The notes beneath the pieces were generated by a model. It saw only the letters and a program-made list of their open reading frames with translations. It had not been told where the DNA came from and ran no database searches. The position numbers were made by a program, and so were the translations under genes. This document shows positions 1-11,466 of a stretch of 64,000 bases of DNA, in pieces. The stretch's first letter is position 1; each line of letters opens with the position of its first letter. The stretch comes from Hemerocallis citrina (Eukaryota; Streptophyta; Magnoliopsida; Asparagales; Asphodelaceae), in contig CM030363.1 in assembly GCA_017893485.1 (NCBI GenBank), forward strand, positions 112,339,073 to 112,403,072, written 5' to 3'.

Positions 1-1825
1 TTATTTAAAAATTAGGTGTTCACAAACACATATCCTCTTTATTTAAAAGTCCTATCAAATTTATCAAGCTAAGATGTAGAATGGAAGGTATTGGAAATGT
101 GACTGATCTGTTGTAGTTATACATGTATTGGTACAGTATTTTGAAACATTATCAATACCTCTCAATCCAAATTTAGAAATGTACTACTACTTGACCTATT
201 TATGTCACTCACTGTCAGTAGAGTCTAAGCAATTTGGTTTTTTAATAAGATATGATCATAGCATTGTTTAATACATAAACTGCCATTTGTGTACACATCA
301 GCTATGACTTTATTGCATGCATTGAAATGTACTACATTTGTCTCGTTTGAACCAAATTTTTAACATACGTCTATTGTACAACTCCATATCTTAGAATTGT
401 ACTCCACTGACTTGTTTGGCCCATTTTTTTAATTTGTATTTGCAACTATTCCAACCACTGTTCATATCTTCAATGTCTATATATACACTATCATAAACTT
501 GAAGTTTGGCAGGAAGAAGAAAAATAAGATGAGGAAGAAGAAAAAAATTGGAGGTCCTATCACACAAAAGAGAGTTGATGCACAACAAAGCAATGAAGGC
601 AGTATGTATTCTACTCCAAAATGCGATCCCAAAATATGGAGTGGGAGGTAGTGAAAATGCGGGTATGGAGATGAAACTTCAACTGGGTGCTAGGAGTTGT
701 TCTCCTATCTGCCAACCACGTCTCCTGCCTCCAGGATGGTAGAGGAAAACATTCTGGAAGTTGTTTGCGGAAAGAGGGAACAATTGACCCAGGTATCAAA
801 TCTACCCCTTGCATATATCCAGAATGACTCGCTACTACCACCGACGCAACCCTATATGGTACATGTAGTCCTCCAAGTCACCAAGGTGTGAAGGACTGGT
901 GTATTTCCAAACTAGAGCATTTGCAGCTGGTTTTAGAATGTAGACCTCCAAGTCATGTACTATTTAGACTATGATTAATAAGACTGGTTCGATGTAAGTC
1001 ATTACTTTGCTATATGTGTGTTATGGCCAAATATTTGTTTTACTTAAACATGAGTTTTGCAATCTCCATGGTAACATATCTGTGTTTGTATCTGCAATTA
1101 GAAGAACACAGACAGTAATGGAGTACACATTAAATGTTTATCGTGTCCCCCAAACCAACCACCCCTAACAGCGAGCAAAGCATCCACTTTCTTAATCTCC
1201 TTCTCACAAATTTACAATTTTTTTTCATGGGGTTAAGAAATACCCAAAATCAATCAACTAACCAGTCACAGTAAATAAATGGATTAAAAGCTAAATTCCA
1301 CCATTTCTCCAGCTTGAATCTCGTATAATTGAAAGAGATAACTAGACCTGGATGTCACCAAACTTGTTGTTTCCAGCACCATTTGCAGATGAGAACTTCA
1401 CCACCGATCGAGTTTCAAGATTTCGAGCAGTAATACTATTTGATTTTGGGTTTATGGTTAGCGATTTGGGGATTTTGAGTTACGAATCTTGAGGGCTACA
1501 GTTTTGTACACCTTAATGGGTACTAGCCAGAGAGTGGGAAGCGAAATTTGGTCGAAGAAAGGAGAGAGAAGGATGGCAAATGGTCGAAGAGAGAAATAGA
1601 TGTCGGAGAGAGAATGAGACGGGAAGAGGAATTTGTAAAGGAGGAGAAGTGATTAATTGCAATATTAAAGAGTTATTTTAATTAGGGGTAATTTGATCTT
1701 TTCACACCTATTTTAAGGTTTTATGTACAGGGTGTGACCACAATTCTCAGATTGGGAGGGGTGGGGGGTTATCGCATTGACTAATAGATTAAGGAGTTTA
1801 GCGCTTTGGCCTCATAGATTATGGG
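1..1825. other. AT-rich spacer, no supported gene
   Basis: I see no gene I can support here. A lysine-rich stretch around 510-640 reads open for about 45 codons in one frame and then meets stops. It could be an eroded exon, but I recognise no domain. A purine-rich tract lies at 1550-1650. No TIRs or LTR ends were found. Confidence 0.5.
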
Positions 1826-2370
1826 TGTTTTTCACAATTTACCCTTAAAGAAATTAAATTTTAAAAAATTAATAATATCATATCCCGGCGTTTTTGGCCA
1901 AAAAACGTCGGGATATGCTGTTTTTAAAAAATATTTAATAACCTATCCCGACGTTTTTGGCCAAAAATGCCGGGATATGGTGTTTTTTAAATAAAAAAAA
2001 TTAATAACCTATCTCGGCATTTTTACCTTAAAACGCCGGTATATGTAGATTTTTCCTTTTTTTTAATAAATGCTCTATACCGTCGTTTTTTAATCAAACA
2101 GTCGGCATAGACGGGTCTATAGCGGCGTTTAAAAAAATGTAGGGATAGACGCTATATTTGTCTGGACGCTCGCTACAACGACGCTTTTGGCTACGTTTTC
2201 AAAAGCGCAGCTACGCACTATAGCGCCGTTTAATAACGCCGGGATAGCCTCACACATAAACTCTAGCTACTAGAGGCCTAGCGGTTTGTAGTGGTAGGAT
2301 GCAGGGGGACTTAGTTTGATATAAGTAACATCCCGAAGCTAGAGCGTAGAGGCTCCTATTCAGGCTCAAC
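1826..2370 (+). mobile_element. CACTA transposon 3' terminal fragment, copy 1
   Basis: The reverse complement of 2279-2293 begins CACTACAAACCGCTA, the hallmark terminus of CACTA (En/Spm) DNA transposons, so this is the right-hand end of such an element. Inside it are many short inverted subterminal motifs built on CGGCGTTTTT/AAAAACGCCG, as expected for transposase-binding subterminal repeats. No transposase coding and no matching left terminus are present, so it is a fragment or a very deleted derivative. GTA follows the terminus, but the TSD cannot be tested without the left end. The whole unit, with about 75 bp beyond the terminus, is repeated immediately downstream. Confidence 0.75.
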
Positions 2371-2913
2371 AGGTGTTTTTCACAATTTACCGTTAAAGAA
2401 ATTAAATTTTAAAAAATTAATAATATCCTATCCCAGCATTTTTGGCCAAAAAACGTCGGGATATGGTGTTTTTTAAAAATATTTAATAACCTATCCCGGC
2501 GTTTTTGGCCAAAAACGCCAGGATATGGTGTTTTTTAAATAAAAAAAATTAATAACCTATCCCGGCGTTTTTACCTTAAAACGCCGGTATAGGTAGATTT
2601 TTCCTTTTTTTTAATAAATGCTCTATACCGTCGTTTTTTAATTAAACAGCCGGCATTGACGTGTCTATAGCGGCATTTAAAAAAATGTAGGGATAGATGC
2701 TATATTTGTCTGGACGCTCGCTACAACGACGCTTTTGGTTGCGTTTTCAAAAGCACCGCTACGCACTATAGCGGCGTTTAATAACGCCGGCATAGCCTCA
2801 CATAAATGCCACTAGAGACCTAGCGGTTTGTAGTGGTAGGATGCAGGGGGGCTTAGTTTGATATAAGTAACATCCCAAAGCTAGAGCCTAGAGGCTCCTA
2901 TTCAGGCTCAACC
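2371..2913 (+). mobile_element. CACTA 3' terminal fragment, copy 2 (tandem duplicate)
   Basis: This is a near-identical second copy of the preceding unit with a period of about 545 bp. It starts at the same point (TGTTTTTCACAATTTAC) and includes the terminus at 2821-2835 and the same flanking DNA down to GGCTCAAC. Because sequence outside the transposon terminus is duplicated too, this is a segmental tandem duplication and not a second insertion. The copies differ by scattered substitutions and a short deletion near 2810. Confidence 0.75.
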
Positions 2914-2933
2914 TGTAAGTAGTAAATATGTGA

Positions 2934-2936
2934 GTG

Positions 2937-2968
<32 letters not shown>

Positions 2969-3097
2969 AAAATATGTTCATCAGCTGTAGGTGTACTCTC
3001 TCTCTCTCTCAAAAATATGTTCATCAGCTGTAGGTGTACTAATAGTGTCTCTCTCTCTCTCAAAATATGTTCATCAGCTGTAGCTGTACTAATATTG
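2934..3097. repeat. CT/CA microsatellite with 3-copy minisatellite
   Basis: A (CT)n-(CA)n run leads into three copies of a unit of about 45 bp containing ATGTTCATCAGCTGTAG, separated by (CT)5-8 runs. The copies start near 2970, 3011 and 3062. Confidence 0.85.
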
Positions 3098-3595
3098 TTT
3101 TCTTCTTGTTTACTATAGTGATGCATGTGGTAATAACACCGATTGCGCATGCTTAACATTTTGAATTACAATACAAGTTATTGGATCATTGAATAGAGAA
3201 ATTTGGTCTTTATCCTCGCCTAAGTTTACATATTAATGATTCTCAAATTATGTTGGTTAATTACCATGTGAAAGCCATAATAAATATTTGTTAAGAGTAG
3301 GTTATTTGTTGGTAGTCTTGCATAATCTGCTGATCTAGGGGTTGCTTTTATGAAGTACGACATTCCTACATGACTTCATAGGATGTGAATTATTTTTTAA
3401 CACCAGATTACTAGTCCTCCTTATCCAGCTTGATCTTTTTTGATGGTTCACATATGTATCTCTTTCATGGTTAGGCATATTCAGCCTTAATTAATTGAAG
3501 GGGTTGTGTGTAAGTGGGTTAAAGTCTCAGTAGATACAAAATAAAATAAATGGTCTATAGATTTTACTAGCACGGGTCTTCCATTGATGGTTGTT
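3098..3595. other. Spacer, no feature seen
   Basis: AT-rich non-coding DNA. Its last five bases (TTGTT, 3591-3595) are the left target-site duplicate of the LTR that follows. Confidence 0.5.
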
Positions 3596-3980
3596 TGCAA
3601 CACCCCGAATTCCAAAATACAACTGAATTCGAGTTCCACAGGATCTTTACACTTCTTTTGTACAATTTTACAAGGAAAATAAAAATTTTTATTTCAACAA
3701 TAATTACATCAGAGTCTTTTACATAAATACGCAGCGGAATAAATGAATTACAACAATAACAATTGTACAACTATAACAACTTGTCATTTGAATCATCATC
3801 AGCAACCAAAGTCATCTTTATATCTTCTTATAAACTCCAAGTCCTGCATATAAAACTGTGGGCGCGTCAGTTGCTTACAACTGACGAAATATTATACACG
3901 GCCATCCTCTCTATGCCGGAAACAGTATAACGATTCTTAAACACTTTAGCAAACACAAACTTGATCACAAACATAATTAC

Positions 3981-6848
3981 TGTAACGCCCCGAATCCCAA
4001 ATCACTGAATTCGAGATGTTCTACAGGATCTTTTCACTTTCTTTGAGTACAATTTTACAAGGAAATTCAAACTTTTCTTTTTACATCAGAGTTTACATCA
4101 TATTACATTTACATTTGCACAGCGGAAGTAAAAATATACAACATTTACATAATGTACAACAACATGATAAAATCTTTATGCATCCATTCCTCTTTACATG
4201 TAATTTATCCTGCATACAAAACTGTGGGTACGTCAGTTTATTCAACCGACGATAATTATACATGGCCATCCTCTCTATGCCAGAAACAGTATAACGAATC
4301 TCATTTCTTAACAAATCACAAACTTGTTCATAATAAGAATATAAATCAAAAGGGGAACTTTTAATGATGTCGTGTCGTGATTGTGCACTTAATTCTTAAT
4401 GCAATTATTTAGTTTACATGACACTAATGCGTACTTGTTCGGATTCTATGCATCCCATACTACATAGGTCCGAGGGCAAGCCTCTTATTCGTTTTTCAAT
4501 TTTGTAGGGTTCAATCCCTCGCCATGATTTACTCTACTTCTGTAATTACGGTGAGTATCCTAAATGGTCTATGAGTACAAGCTCGTGCACTGGACCCTGG
4601 AGGGGAACCCCACGCCATGTCTTGACTCATCAAGCATGCATTCTGTGGCAATTCAAGCCTCCTCCCTGAACACGATCCTCTTGCAGTCACCAAACATCCC
4701 ACAAGCGTGACTAGAGTCCGATCATTCTGAGTTGTGTCTGCGCCATGTCTTGACTCATCAAGCATGCATTCTGCGGCTTACACACCCGCACCGTAAACTC
4801 TAGTTCTCATACTTATGTTTTTCTCTCACTTTCATCACCTCCTCTCTATGTACTAAAATTATTAGAATCATGAATCAAAATCAAAGCTCTAGAGTTAGCC
4901 TCTCCACCAAACCGGACTTATCATTTCATTTACACATGACCAACCTTGGTCTTCTTTTCAATATCATTTCATTTCACTGTCGGGGGAGACTTAGCTACTC
5001 TTTTGTTCAATTTCAAATTCACAATTTCCAATTGAGCATTCTCAGCTCATAATTCATTTTAGAGTCTCACAGACTTCCTTATCATGATCTTAGCCTTTCA
5101 TGTTCATTTAATTCTCAGTTCCCATCTATGATTCATTTTTCATAAATCCATACAGTCATAAAAAGAGTTCATAGACTTCAATCATAAAGTTCACAACTTC
5201 CAACAGCAATAAATAAAATGAAATCTCGTACATATCAAAGTCCACTCTGTACAGTCGACTTGGAAGGACACCAGTCGACTCATACAGTCAATACAGGCTC
5301 ATCATAAATGCTCGAGATAGTCGACTGCTGCACACGGTCGGTCGGCCTGTCCCGCAACTTTTCATGTTCACAGAGTCATCCACGTGACAGTCGACTGTTC
5401 AGCCACCATTCGTCTGTCCTGGGATTTTTTAACAGTACATTTCTAAGTTCAGCTCAGTCGACTGGCTACACGCACTAAGTCGACTGGACAGTTTCATAAT
5501 TCAAAAACAGAAATTATCCTTTCAACCGTTCTCACATGCATTTTCATTACAGCATGCATACATTCACATTTCATAAACACCACACTTCTTACTTGTTCAT
5601 TAACATCGTAGCATGGAATTTCAAGTTACTAATATGTTCTTTTCTTTAAGGAAAATACTTTAAACATGCATTCACACTATTCATAACTTCTTTACGAAGA
5701 TGAAGATATAAATCTCAAGTCATTATACTAGGTCAACATAATGGAATATCTCATTTCATGGAATTGCCGAATAACCATACTTAAATCGATGCACCAGTCG
5801 GCTGAACACCTTGTCAGTCGACTGCACCGACAGTTCTTAGTTTTGTCAATCATCGCTAGTTCTTTTCATCCATTCACCTTCCCTCCATCATATGTGTCAT
5901 AGGGAAAATATAAAATTAGTGATCAGACTATTACGTCTATTTGCACATATGTTTATTACCACATCATGAAAAATAATTGTCTCGTACCAGTCGACTGGTT
6001 CATGCGACAGTCGACTGTACCGACCATTCGTTCTTATTATCAACAGCATGCTCAGGCAATTTCTAATACATTAAATTTACTTTTCATAACATGGCAGCAA
6101 TTATAACAATCATGGTATAATTCCTACATTAGAAGTCCTGAGAAACACCCACCTTATTTGACGAAGTAATCGAATCCAGCAAAGTTCCTCAATGCAATGC
6201 AGCACTCCTTGCTCCTTGCTCCTTGTTCCACACTGAAGCCTTCAGAATGCTACTCGGTCCCCCACAGAAAAGCACACACACACACAACTCTCACAAATAC
6301 TTCTCTTGAAATATTAATCTAGTGTAAAAGAAATAGAGAATGAGAGGGGATATTTATACACAAATTAGAGTGAGATGGAGGGTTAGGATGCACTAGGGAG
6401 TTGGAAGATCAAGGGCTAGGATGGACTAGGAAGTTGTGAAAACTACCCACACCTCACATTAACCGCCCATGATCTCACACCCACTCACCACAATCCGGCC
6501 AAGCTGTGTGCCTTGTGCACGTGTACATTGAGTGCACGTGTACACACAAACCACTCTACAAAATTTGTACATCAAATACCCGGTAAATAAAAAGAAAAGA
6601 TGCTACACATTACAAGTTGTAGAAAATAATAATAGGGTTTAAATTCATGGGCTAAAATTAATTGGGCCAAAATAATTATTTTGTAGAAGAGATAAATAAA
6701 TTAACACTTGGGCTTTTAGTGAAAAATCCTTTACAAAAACAATGCTCTTACTCATCATGTTGAAAGTAATAGCCAAAATATTACACGTGCATACCACGTG
6801 CAACAAAATAAATAATCTTCATTCATTAGAAAAAATCGGGGTATTACA
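3981..6848 (-). repeat. 3' LTR of the complete chromovirus
   Basis: Begins TGTAACGCCCC and ends GGGGTATTACA on the plus strand (inverted TG...CA ends). It contains a TATAAATA box (6351-6358, minus), an AGTCGACT cluster at 5250-6020, and two copies of a motif containing GACTCATCAAGCATGC near 4620 and 4747. Confidence 0.95.
5250..6020. repeat. Cluster of the palindrome AGTCGACT in the LTR
   Basis: Nine exact copies of the 8-bp palindrome AGTCGACT, usually inside CAGTCGACTG, lie near 5251, 5272, 5317, 5393, 5456, 5480, 5815, 5990 and 6008, with diverged copies between them. An 8-mer would be expected about 0.01 times in 770 bp of random DNA. Spacing is irregular, so this is not a simple tandem array. 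Confidence 0.85.
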
Positions 6849-6861
6849 TCACTCCCTCCTT
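6849..6861 (-). other. Polypurine tract
   Basis: On the minus strand AAGGAGGGAGTGA abuts the first base of the 3' LTR, the expected place for the plus-strand DNA primer of an LTR retrotransposon. Confidence 0.85.
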
Positions 6862-6964
6862 AGAATAGTTCCGTCCCCGGAACTACAGTCAAGAGCGAGA
6901 ATATAGAAAATACAACACAACAACAAAACAAAAGATACAAAGATACAAAGATACAAAGATACAA

Positions 6965-7648
6965 TCAAGCAAAAAGCTCAGGATAGTCCTTCAACATCCT
7001 CTCCTCAGATTCCCAAGTAGCCTCTTCAACCAAGTGGTTTCTCCAGACTACTTTGACCATCGGTATCGTCTTATTCCTCAAGACCTTCTCCCTACGGTCA
7101 ACAATCTCGACAGGAGTCTCGATGTAATTCAGGTCTAACTGCAAACCTTCCGGCACCTCAGGCAAATGATGACTCGGGTCTGGAATATAACCTCTCAGCA
7201 TAGACACATGGAAGACATTGTGCACCTGAGACAACTCTCCCGGTAATTCAAGCCAGTAAGCAGTTTTCCTGATCCTTTTCAATATCTTATATGGGCCTAT
7301 AAACCTCGGGGCTAACTTCCCGCATTTGCCAAATCGAACCACACCTTTACTGGGCGATACCTTCAGAAAGACGAAGTCACCAACCTCAAACTCAAGGTCC
7401 CTTCTCCGGTTGTCTGCATAGCTTTTCTGCCTGCTCTGAGCTTCTACCAACCTTTTCCTGATCAGATCAATCTTCTCAGAAGTCAGCTGTACAAGCTCAG
7501 GACCGAACAACTGCCGCTCCCCAACTTCATACCAACAAACAGGAGTCCTACACTTCCTACCATACAAAGCTTCATACGGCGCCATCCCGATGCTAGCCTG
7601 AAAACTGTTGTTGTAGGCAAACTCTACCAAAGGTCTAGTATACAACAC
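6965..7648 (-). pseudogene. Integrase C-terminus and chromodomain
   Basis: The segment starts with the integrase core tail (VEFAYNNSF, then APYEALYGRKCRTP), continues into the GPY/F-type module (VGDFVFLKVSP, LAPRFIGPYKI) and ends with a chromodomain (VDRREKVLRN, VVWRNH, EEATWE, then YPELFA and a stop). Chromodomains of chromoviruses direct integration to chromatin. The segment is out of frame with the upstream integrase: about 20 bp between the core and this segment look deleted near 7630. Length and motif order otherwise match the family. Confidence 0.9.
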
Positions 7649-8448
7649 CGAAGCATGTCCTCAAGAATACGATTGACTCTCTCGGTCTGCCCATCGGTTT
7701 GCAGATGAAAAACAGTGCTGAAATCTGTCTTGGTACCCAAAGCTGCCTGAAGACTCCTCCAGAAATGCGAAGTAAACCACGCATCTCGATCAGACACAAT
7801 CGTTGAGGGAACACCATGAAGTCTGACAATCTCACCAACATACATCTCAGCCAACTTGTCCATCGAAGCAGTGAGTTTCATCGCCAAAAAGTGAGTGGAC
7901 TTGGTCAGTCGATCGACTATAACCCAAATCGCATTGTTGCCTTTAGGACTCTTAGGCAATCCCGTAATGAAATCCATACTGATGTTATCCCACTTCCATT
8001 CCGGAATAGGTAATGGCTGTAATAGACCTCCGGGTCTCTGATTTTCGGCTTTGATTTGCTGACAAACCTCACACTTTGCAACAAAATCAGCCACATCCCG
8101 CTTCAAGCCTGACCACCAGAAATGCTGTTTGATGTCTTTGTACATCTTAGTACTCCTAGGATGTACCGAAAAAAGAGTAGCATGCGCCTCCTGAAGAATA
8201 CTCTCTTTCAGGTCCGCCTGATTTGGAACACATAGCCTATCTCCGAACCACAGCACTTCATCCCTGATTTGAAATCCGGGCAACCTGCCAGCACCAACCT
8301 GCTCCTTCATCTCCAAGATATCAGCATCAACCTCCTGACTTGCAATGATCTTTGCATTCAAAGTAGGCTGAAGCCTCAACTGAGCCAAAGATGCTCCCAA
8401 TCCTTGCAAGACAACTTCAATACCTGCTCGATCCAACTCCTCAATCAA
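7624..8448 (-). pseudogene. Integrase zinc-binding and catalytic core
   Basis: The N-terminal HHCC zinc site is visible (HATLFSVHP for the histidines, [12 protein letters not shown] for the cysteines). It is followed by the DDE core: Asp in [11 protein letters not shown], Asp in VSDRD and Glu in QTERVNR. All three catalytic acids are kept. The enzyme would join retrotransposon DNA to the genome. It is cut from RNase H upstream by a frameshift near 8450 and from its C-terminus by the deletion near 7630. Confidence 0.92.
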
Positions 8449-9191
8449 TGCCTCTGAGTTGTGATTAGGGTGGCCAAACTGCTCTTGCGGCTAAGTGCAT
8501 CAGCAACAACATTAGCCTTTCCAGGATGATACTTGATCTCAGGTCGCATATCCTCGAGCACTTCCAACCATCTCTGCTACCTCAGATTGAGATCCCTCTG
8601 CTGATATATATACTTCAAGCTCTTGTGGTCTGTGTACATGTTCAACTTCTCACCGTACACATAGTGCCTCCATTGCTTCAAAGCAAAGATAATCGCAGCC
8701 AACTCCAGATCATGAGTCGGATAATTCTTCTCATGCGGTCGTAGTTGCCTAGACCCATAAGCGATTACTCTACCTTCTTGCATTAAGACACAACCAAGCC
8801 CCCGATGTGAAGCATCGCTATAAACATCATACTCAACACCCGCTCTCGGCAAAGCCAAAATAGGTGCAGTAGTCAGCCTATCTTTCAACTCCTGAAAGCT
8901 CGCCTCACATTGCTCAGTCCACTTGAAGCTCACATTCTTCATGGTCAGTCCAGTAAGCGGTACAACTATCTGAGCATAACCTTGAATGAATCTCCGATAG
9001 TATCCAATCATCCCAAGAAAACTTCTGACTTCCTTCACTGTAGTAGGCCTAACCTAATCTCTCACTGCCTCTATCTTCTGAGGGTCAGTTGCCACTCCCT
9101 CCTTAGAAAGGATGTGACCTAGGAATGCCACTTCAGATTTTCAGAAATCACACTTGGATAACTTGGCATACAACTTCTGCTCTACCAGCTT
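8449..9191 (-). pseudogene. RT thumb/connection and RNase H
   Basis: Reads through [34 protein letters not shown] and then RNase H motifs ([41 protein letters not shown]). RNase H removes the RNA strand during reverse transcription. The frame is broken by nonsense codons at 9141-9143 (TGA), 9054-9056 (TAG) and 8577-8579 (TAG). At least two sit where the family has Trp, so they look like TGG to TGA/TAG transitions. The tail ([10 protein letters not shown]) runs to the frameshift before integrase. Confidence 0.88.
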
Positions 9192-10067
9192 CTACAAAAC
9201 TGCTGCCAGATACTCGGTGTGCTCCTCCTCTGACCTGGAGTACACGAGAATATCGTCGATAAACACCACGACGAAAGAATCAATAAACGGCTTCAGAACT
9301 CTGTTCATCAGATCCATGAAGATTGCGGGTGCATTCGTCACTCCGAATGGCATAACTAAGAATTCGTAATGCCCATACCGATATCTAAATGCAGTTTTTT
9401 GCACATCTTCAGCTTTCACTCGCACTTGGTGATATCCTGATCGAAGATCTACTTTGGAGAATACAGCTGCTCCTTGTAGACGATCGAACAAGTCATCAAT
9501 TCGAGGAATATGATACTTATTCTGAACAATGACCTTATTCAGCTCCCGGTAATCGATACACATTCTCATCGATCCATCCTTCTTCTTTACCAAAAGCACT
9601 GGTGCTCCCCAAGGTGATGCACTAGGTTGAATAAAGCCTTTCTCCAATAGTTCCTCAATCTGCCGTTTCACCTCATCCTGTTCCACTGGAGCCATCCTAT
9701 ACGGTGCCTTAGAGATGGGCGCACTTCCCGGTTGAACAGTGATGCTGAATTCTACATCACGATGCGGAGGTAACCCAGGAAAATCTTCCAAGAACACAGT
9801 CGGATAGTCCCTGACCACAGGAATCCCTTGCACTTCCACAGGAGTCTCTTCCTTGCGGATAGTTGCCACCAGCTTAGAACACTTCTGCTTCCCTTGGAAA
9901 GTGACTTCAGGTCCACCTAGAGCCTTCACTGTTACCATCTTGGTCTTACACTCGATGCTTGCACTGTACACCGACATCCAATCAATGCCAATGATAACAT
10001 CGACTCCCAAGATAGTCTGTTCGATCATATCAATGCCAAAGGTTCTATCCCCAATCACAATCCGCAA
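9192..10067 (-). pseudogene. Reverse transcriptase domain
   Basis: Canonical Ty3 reverse transcriptase: [71 protein letters not shown] and the catalytic box [10 protein letters not shown] with both aspartates. It copies element RNA into DNA inside the cytoplasmic particle. The frame enters from protease through an apparent 1-bp deletion near 10066 and stops at a TAG (9192-9194). The segment between the RT core and the protease ([21 protein letters not shown]) is the usual linker of this group. Confidence 0.93.
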
Positions 10068-10248
10068 TCAGCATAATATCGATCAGTGGTCAAAGTTTCC
10101 CCTGATGGAGTAGCTACTGCTAAGATCTTGCCTGAAAAAATCTTTGGTTCTACTCCCAACACTTTAGCAAATCTAGGAGACACAAAAGTATGAGAGGATC
10201 CAGTATCGAACAATACAACAGCTTTCTTTCCATTAAGATAGAGTTCGC
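10055..10248 (-). pseudogene. Aspartic protease, second exon of the gag-pro frame
   Basis: Contains the retroviral-type aspartic protease active site VLFDTGSSHTFVS, then FAKVLGVEPK and LAVATPSGE. It would cut the Gag-Pol precursor. The frame reads ELYLNGKKAVV just before the active site, directly after the 3' splice site of the proposed intron. The unspliced upstream sequence in this frame is hydrophobic and unlike any protease N-terminus. It ends at a frameshift before RT. Confidence 0.88.
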
Positions 10249-10337
10249 CTGTTACATAATACACACCATTACATAACAGTCTTACAATATAAACGGGAAG
10301 AAGAAATGACAGAACCACTAAACATCATTCCTCGTAC
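10249..10337 (-). other. Candidate 89-bp intron at the gag/protease junction
   Basis: On the minus strand the segment begins GTACGAGG and ends TATGTAACAG, with a U-rich middle (TCATTTCTTCTTCCCG). Read through, Gag terminates five codons inside it (TRNDV then stop). Removing it joins ...DQVIS, a split Gly codon and ELYLNG in frame, which is how uninterrupted relatives read. Splicing is not shown; an 89-bp insertion carrying GT-AG ends by chance is the alternative. Confidence 0.6.
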
Positions 10338-11344
10338 CAGAGATGACCTGATCTGCCTCATCAGCATCAGCTTCCGTCAAAGCAAATACTCGCCCTGATT
10401 GGTACGACCTCTTCCCAGTCTGCTGTATTGGCACATTGTGATTGCCAGCCCGTGGTTTGAGACATTGAGATTGGTAATGTCCTACTTCCCCATAGTTGTA
10501 ACAGGTGACTGCAGAAGGTCTCCCCACATTGTTTCCAGGTCCTCCAGCTACACTGATAGCATTCGCCCCTGTCGGTTTGAACCTCTGTGCAGATGGTTGC
10601 CCCTTGAAACTCCCCGATTGTGCAGGCCTCTTCCCGGACTGCCAGTTGTTCCTCCGGTCCTGAACAACATGGAACTGCTCTATATCCACCTCCGTTGCTG
10701 CCGCCCTCTTTACCAGCTTGTCAAATCGCCTGATACCAAGGGGGTATGATCCGGGATCTCAAGCTTGGCCTCAACCCATGCTCGAATTTGCGAGCCTTCT
10801 TCGCCTCATCCATCACCAGTTCTGGAGCATACCTAGAGAGCTGAGTAAACTTAGTCTCATACTCCCTCACTGACATGCTGCCTTGCTGAAGTGACAGAAA
10901 CTCCATTGCCTTCTTCTCCTGGACGTCGGAGGGGAAATAGTGGCTGCAGAATTCTTCCAGAAATTCCTCCCAGCCGAGCAACAAGCCTCCCATGGTCCTC
11001 TTCATCGACCGCCACCAAACAGCCGCATCCTTCTCCAACTACAAAGTCGCTAACTTGACCTTGCTGCCCTCTGGTGTCTCCAACACCTCGAAGATCGTCT
11101 CCACTTGCCGAATCTAGTTGTCAGCCGCATCTGGGTCTGACTTTCCCTCGAACACTGGTGGTTTCATTCTCTTGAACGATTCCACTAGCTTAATCGCCTC
11201 GGGCACTGGATTCGCCGGCCCCCTTCCTTGGTTCACAGCCACTGCATTCAGTGTCTGGTAAACCCTTGCAAGTTCGGTCTCCAGATTCAATCCTTCACCA
11301 TTCCTAGCCTCTCTTCTCGATATATTCTGATGCAAAAGACCCAT
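10338..11344 (-). pseudogene. Gag (capsid and nucleocapsid)
   Basis: An ATG at 11344 opens a Gag with ETELARVYQTLNAV, the conserved FKRMKPPVFEGKSDP, the capsid signature VWWRSMKR, WEEFLEEFCSHYFP and VREYETKFTQLSRYAPEL, and a basic tail. It would package element RNA in virus-like particles. The CCHC knuckle reads CYNYGEVGHYQSQC, so its second Cys is Tyr (TAT for TGT). TAG codons at 11114-11116 and 11039-11041 and a frameshift near 10725 break it. It runs into the proposed intron in frame. Confidence 0.88.
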
Positions 11345-11466
11345 TAAATTCGAAGTATAAGATAAGAATTTAAACCAACTTGCATTTCATTGAATTCCAA
11401 AGTGTATACATTCCAATTGAAAACATTTTTGACATCAGAAATGAAGAAAATAGAAGCTACAACAAT

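Noticed and set aside
2908..3159. Ser/Leu-rich open frames over the CT repeats
   Set aside because: Simple-repeat translation.
5250..6020. CRISPR-like array from regularly recurring CAGTCGACTG
   Set aside because: Spacing is irregular, the motif is only 8-10 bp, and it lies in plant LTRs.
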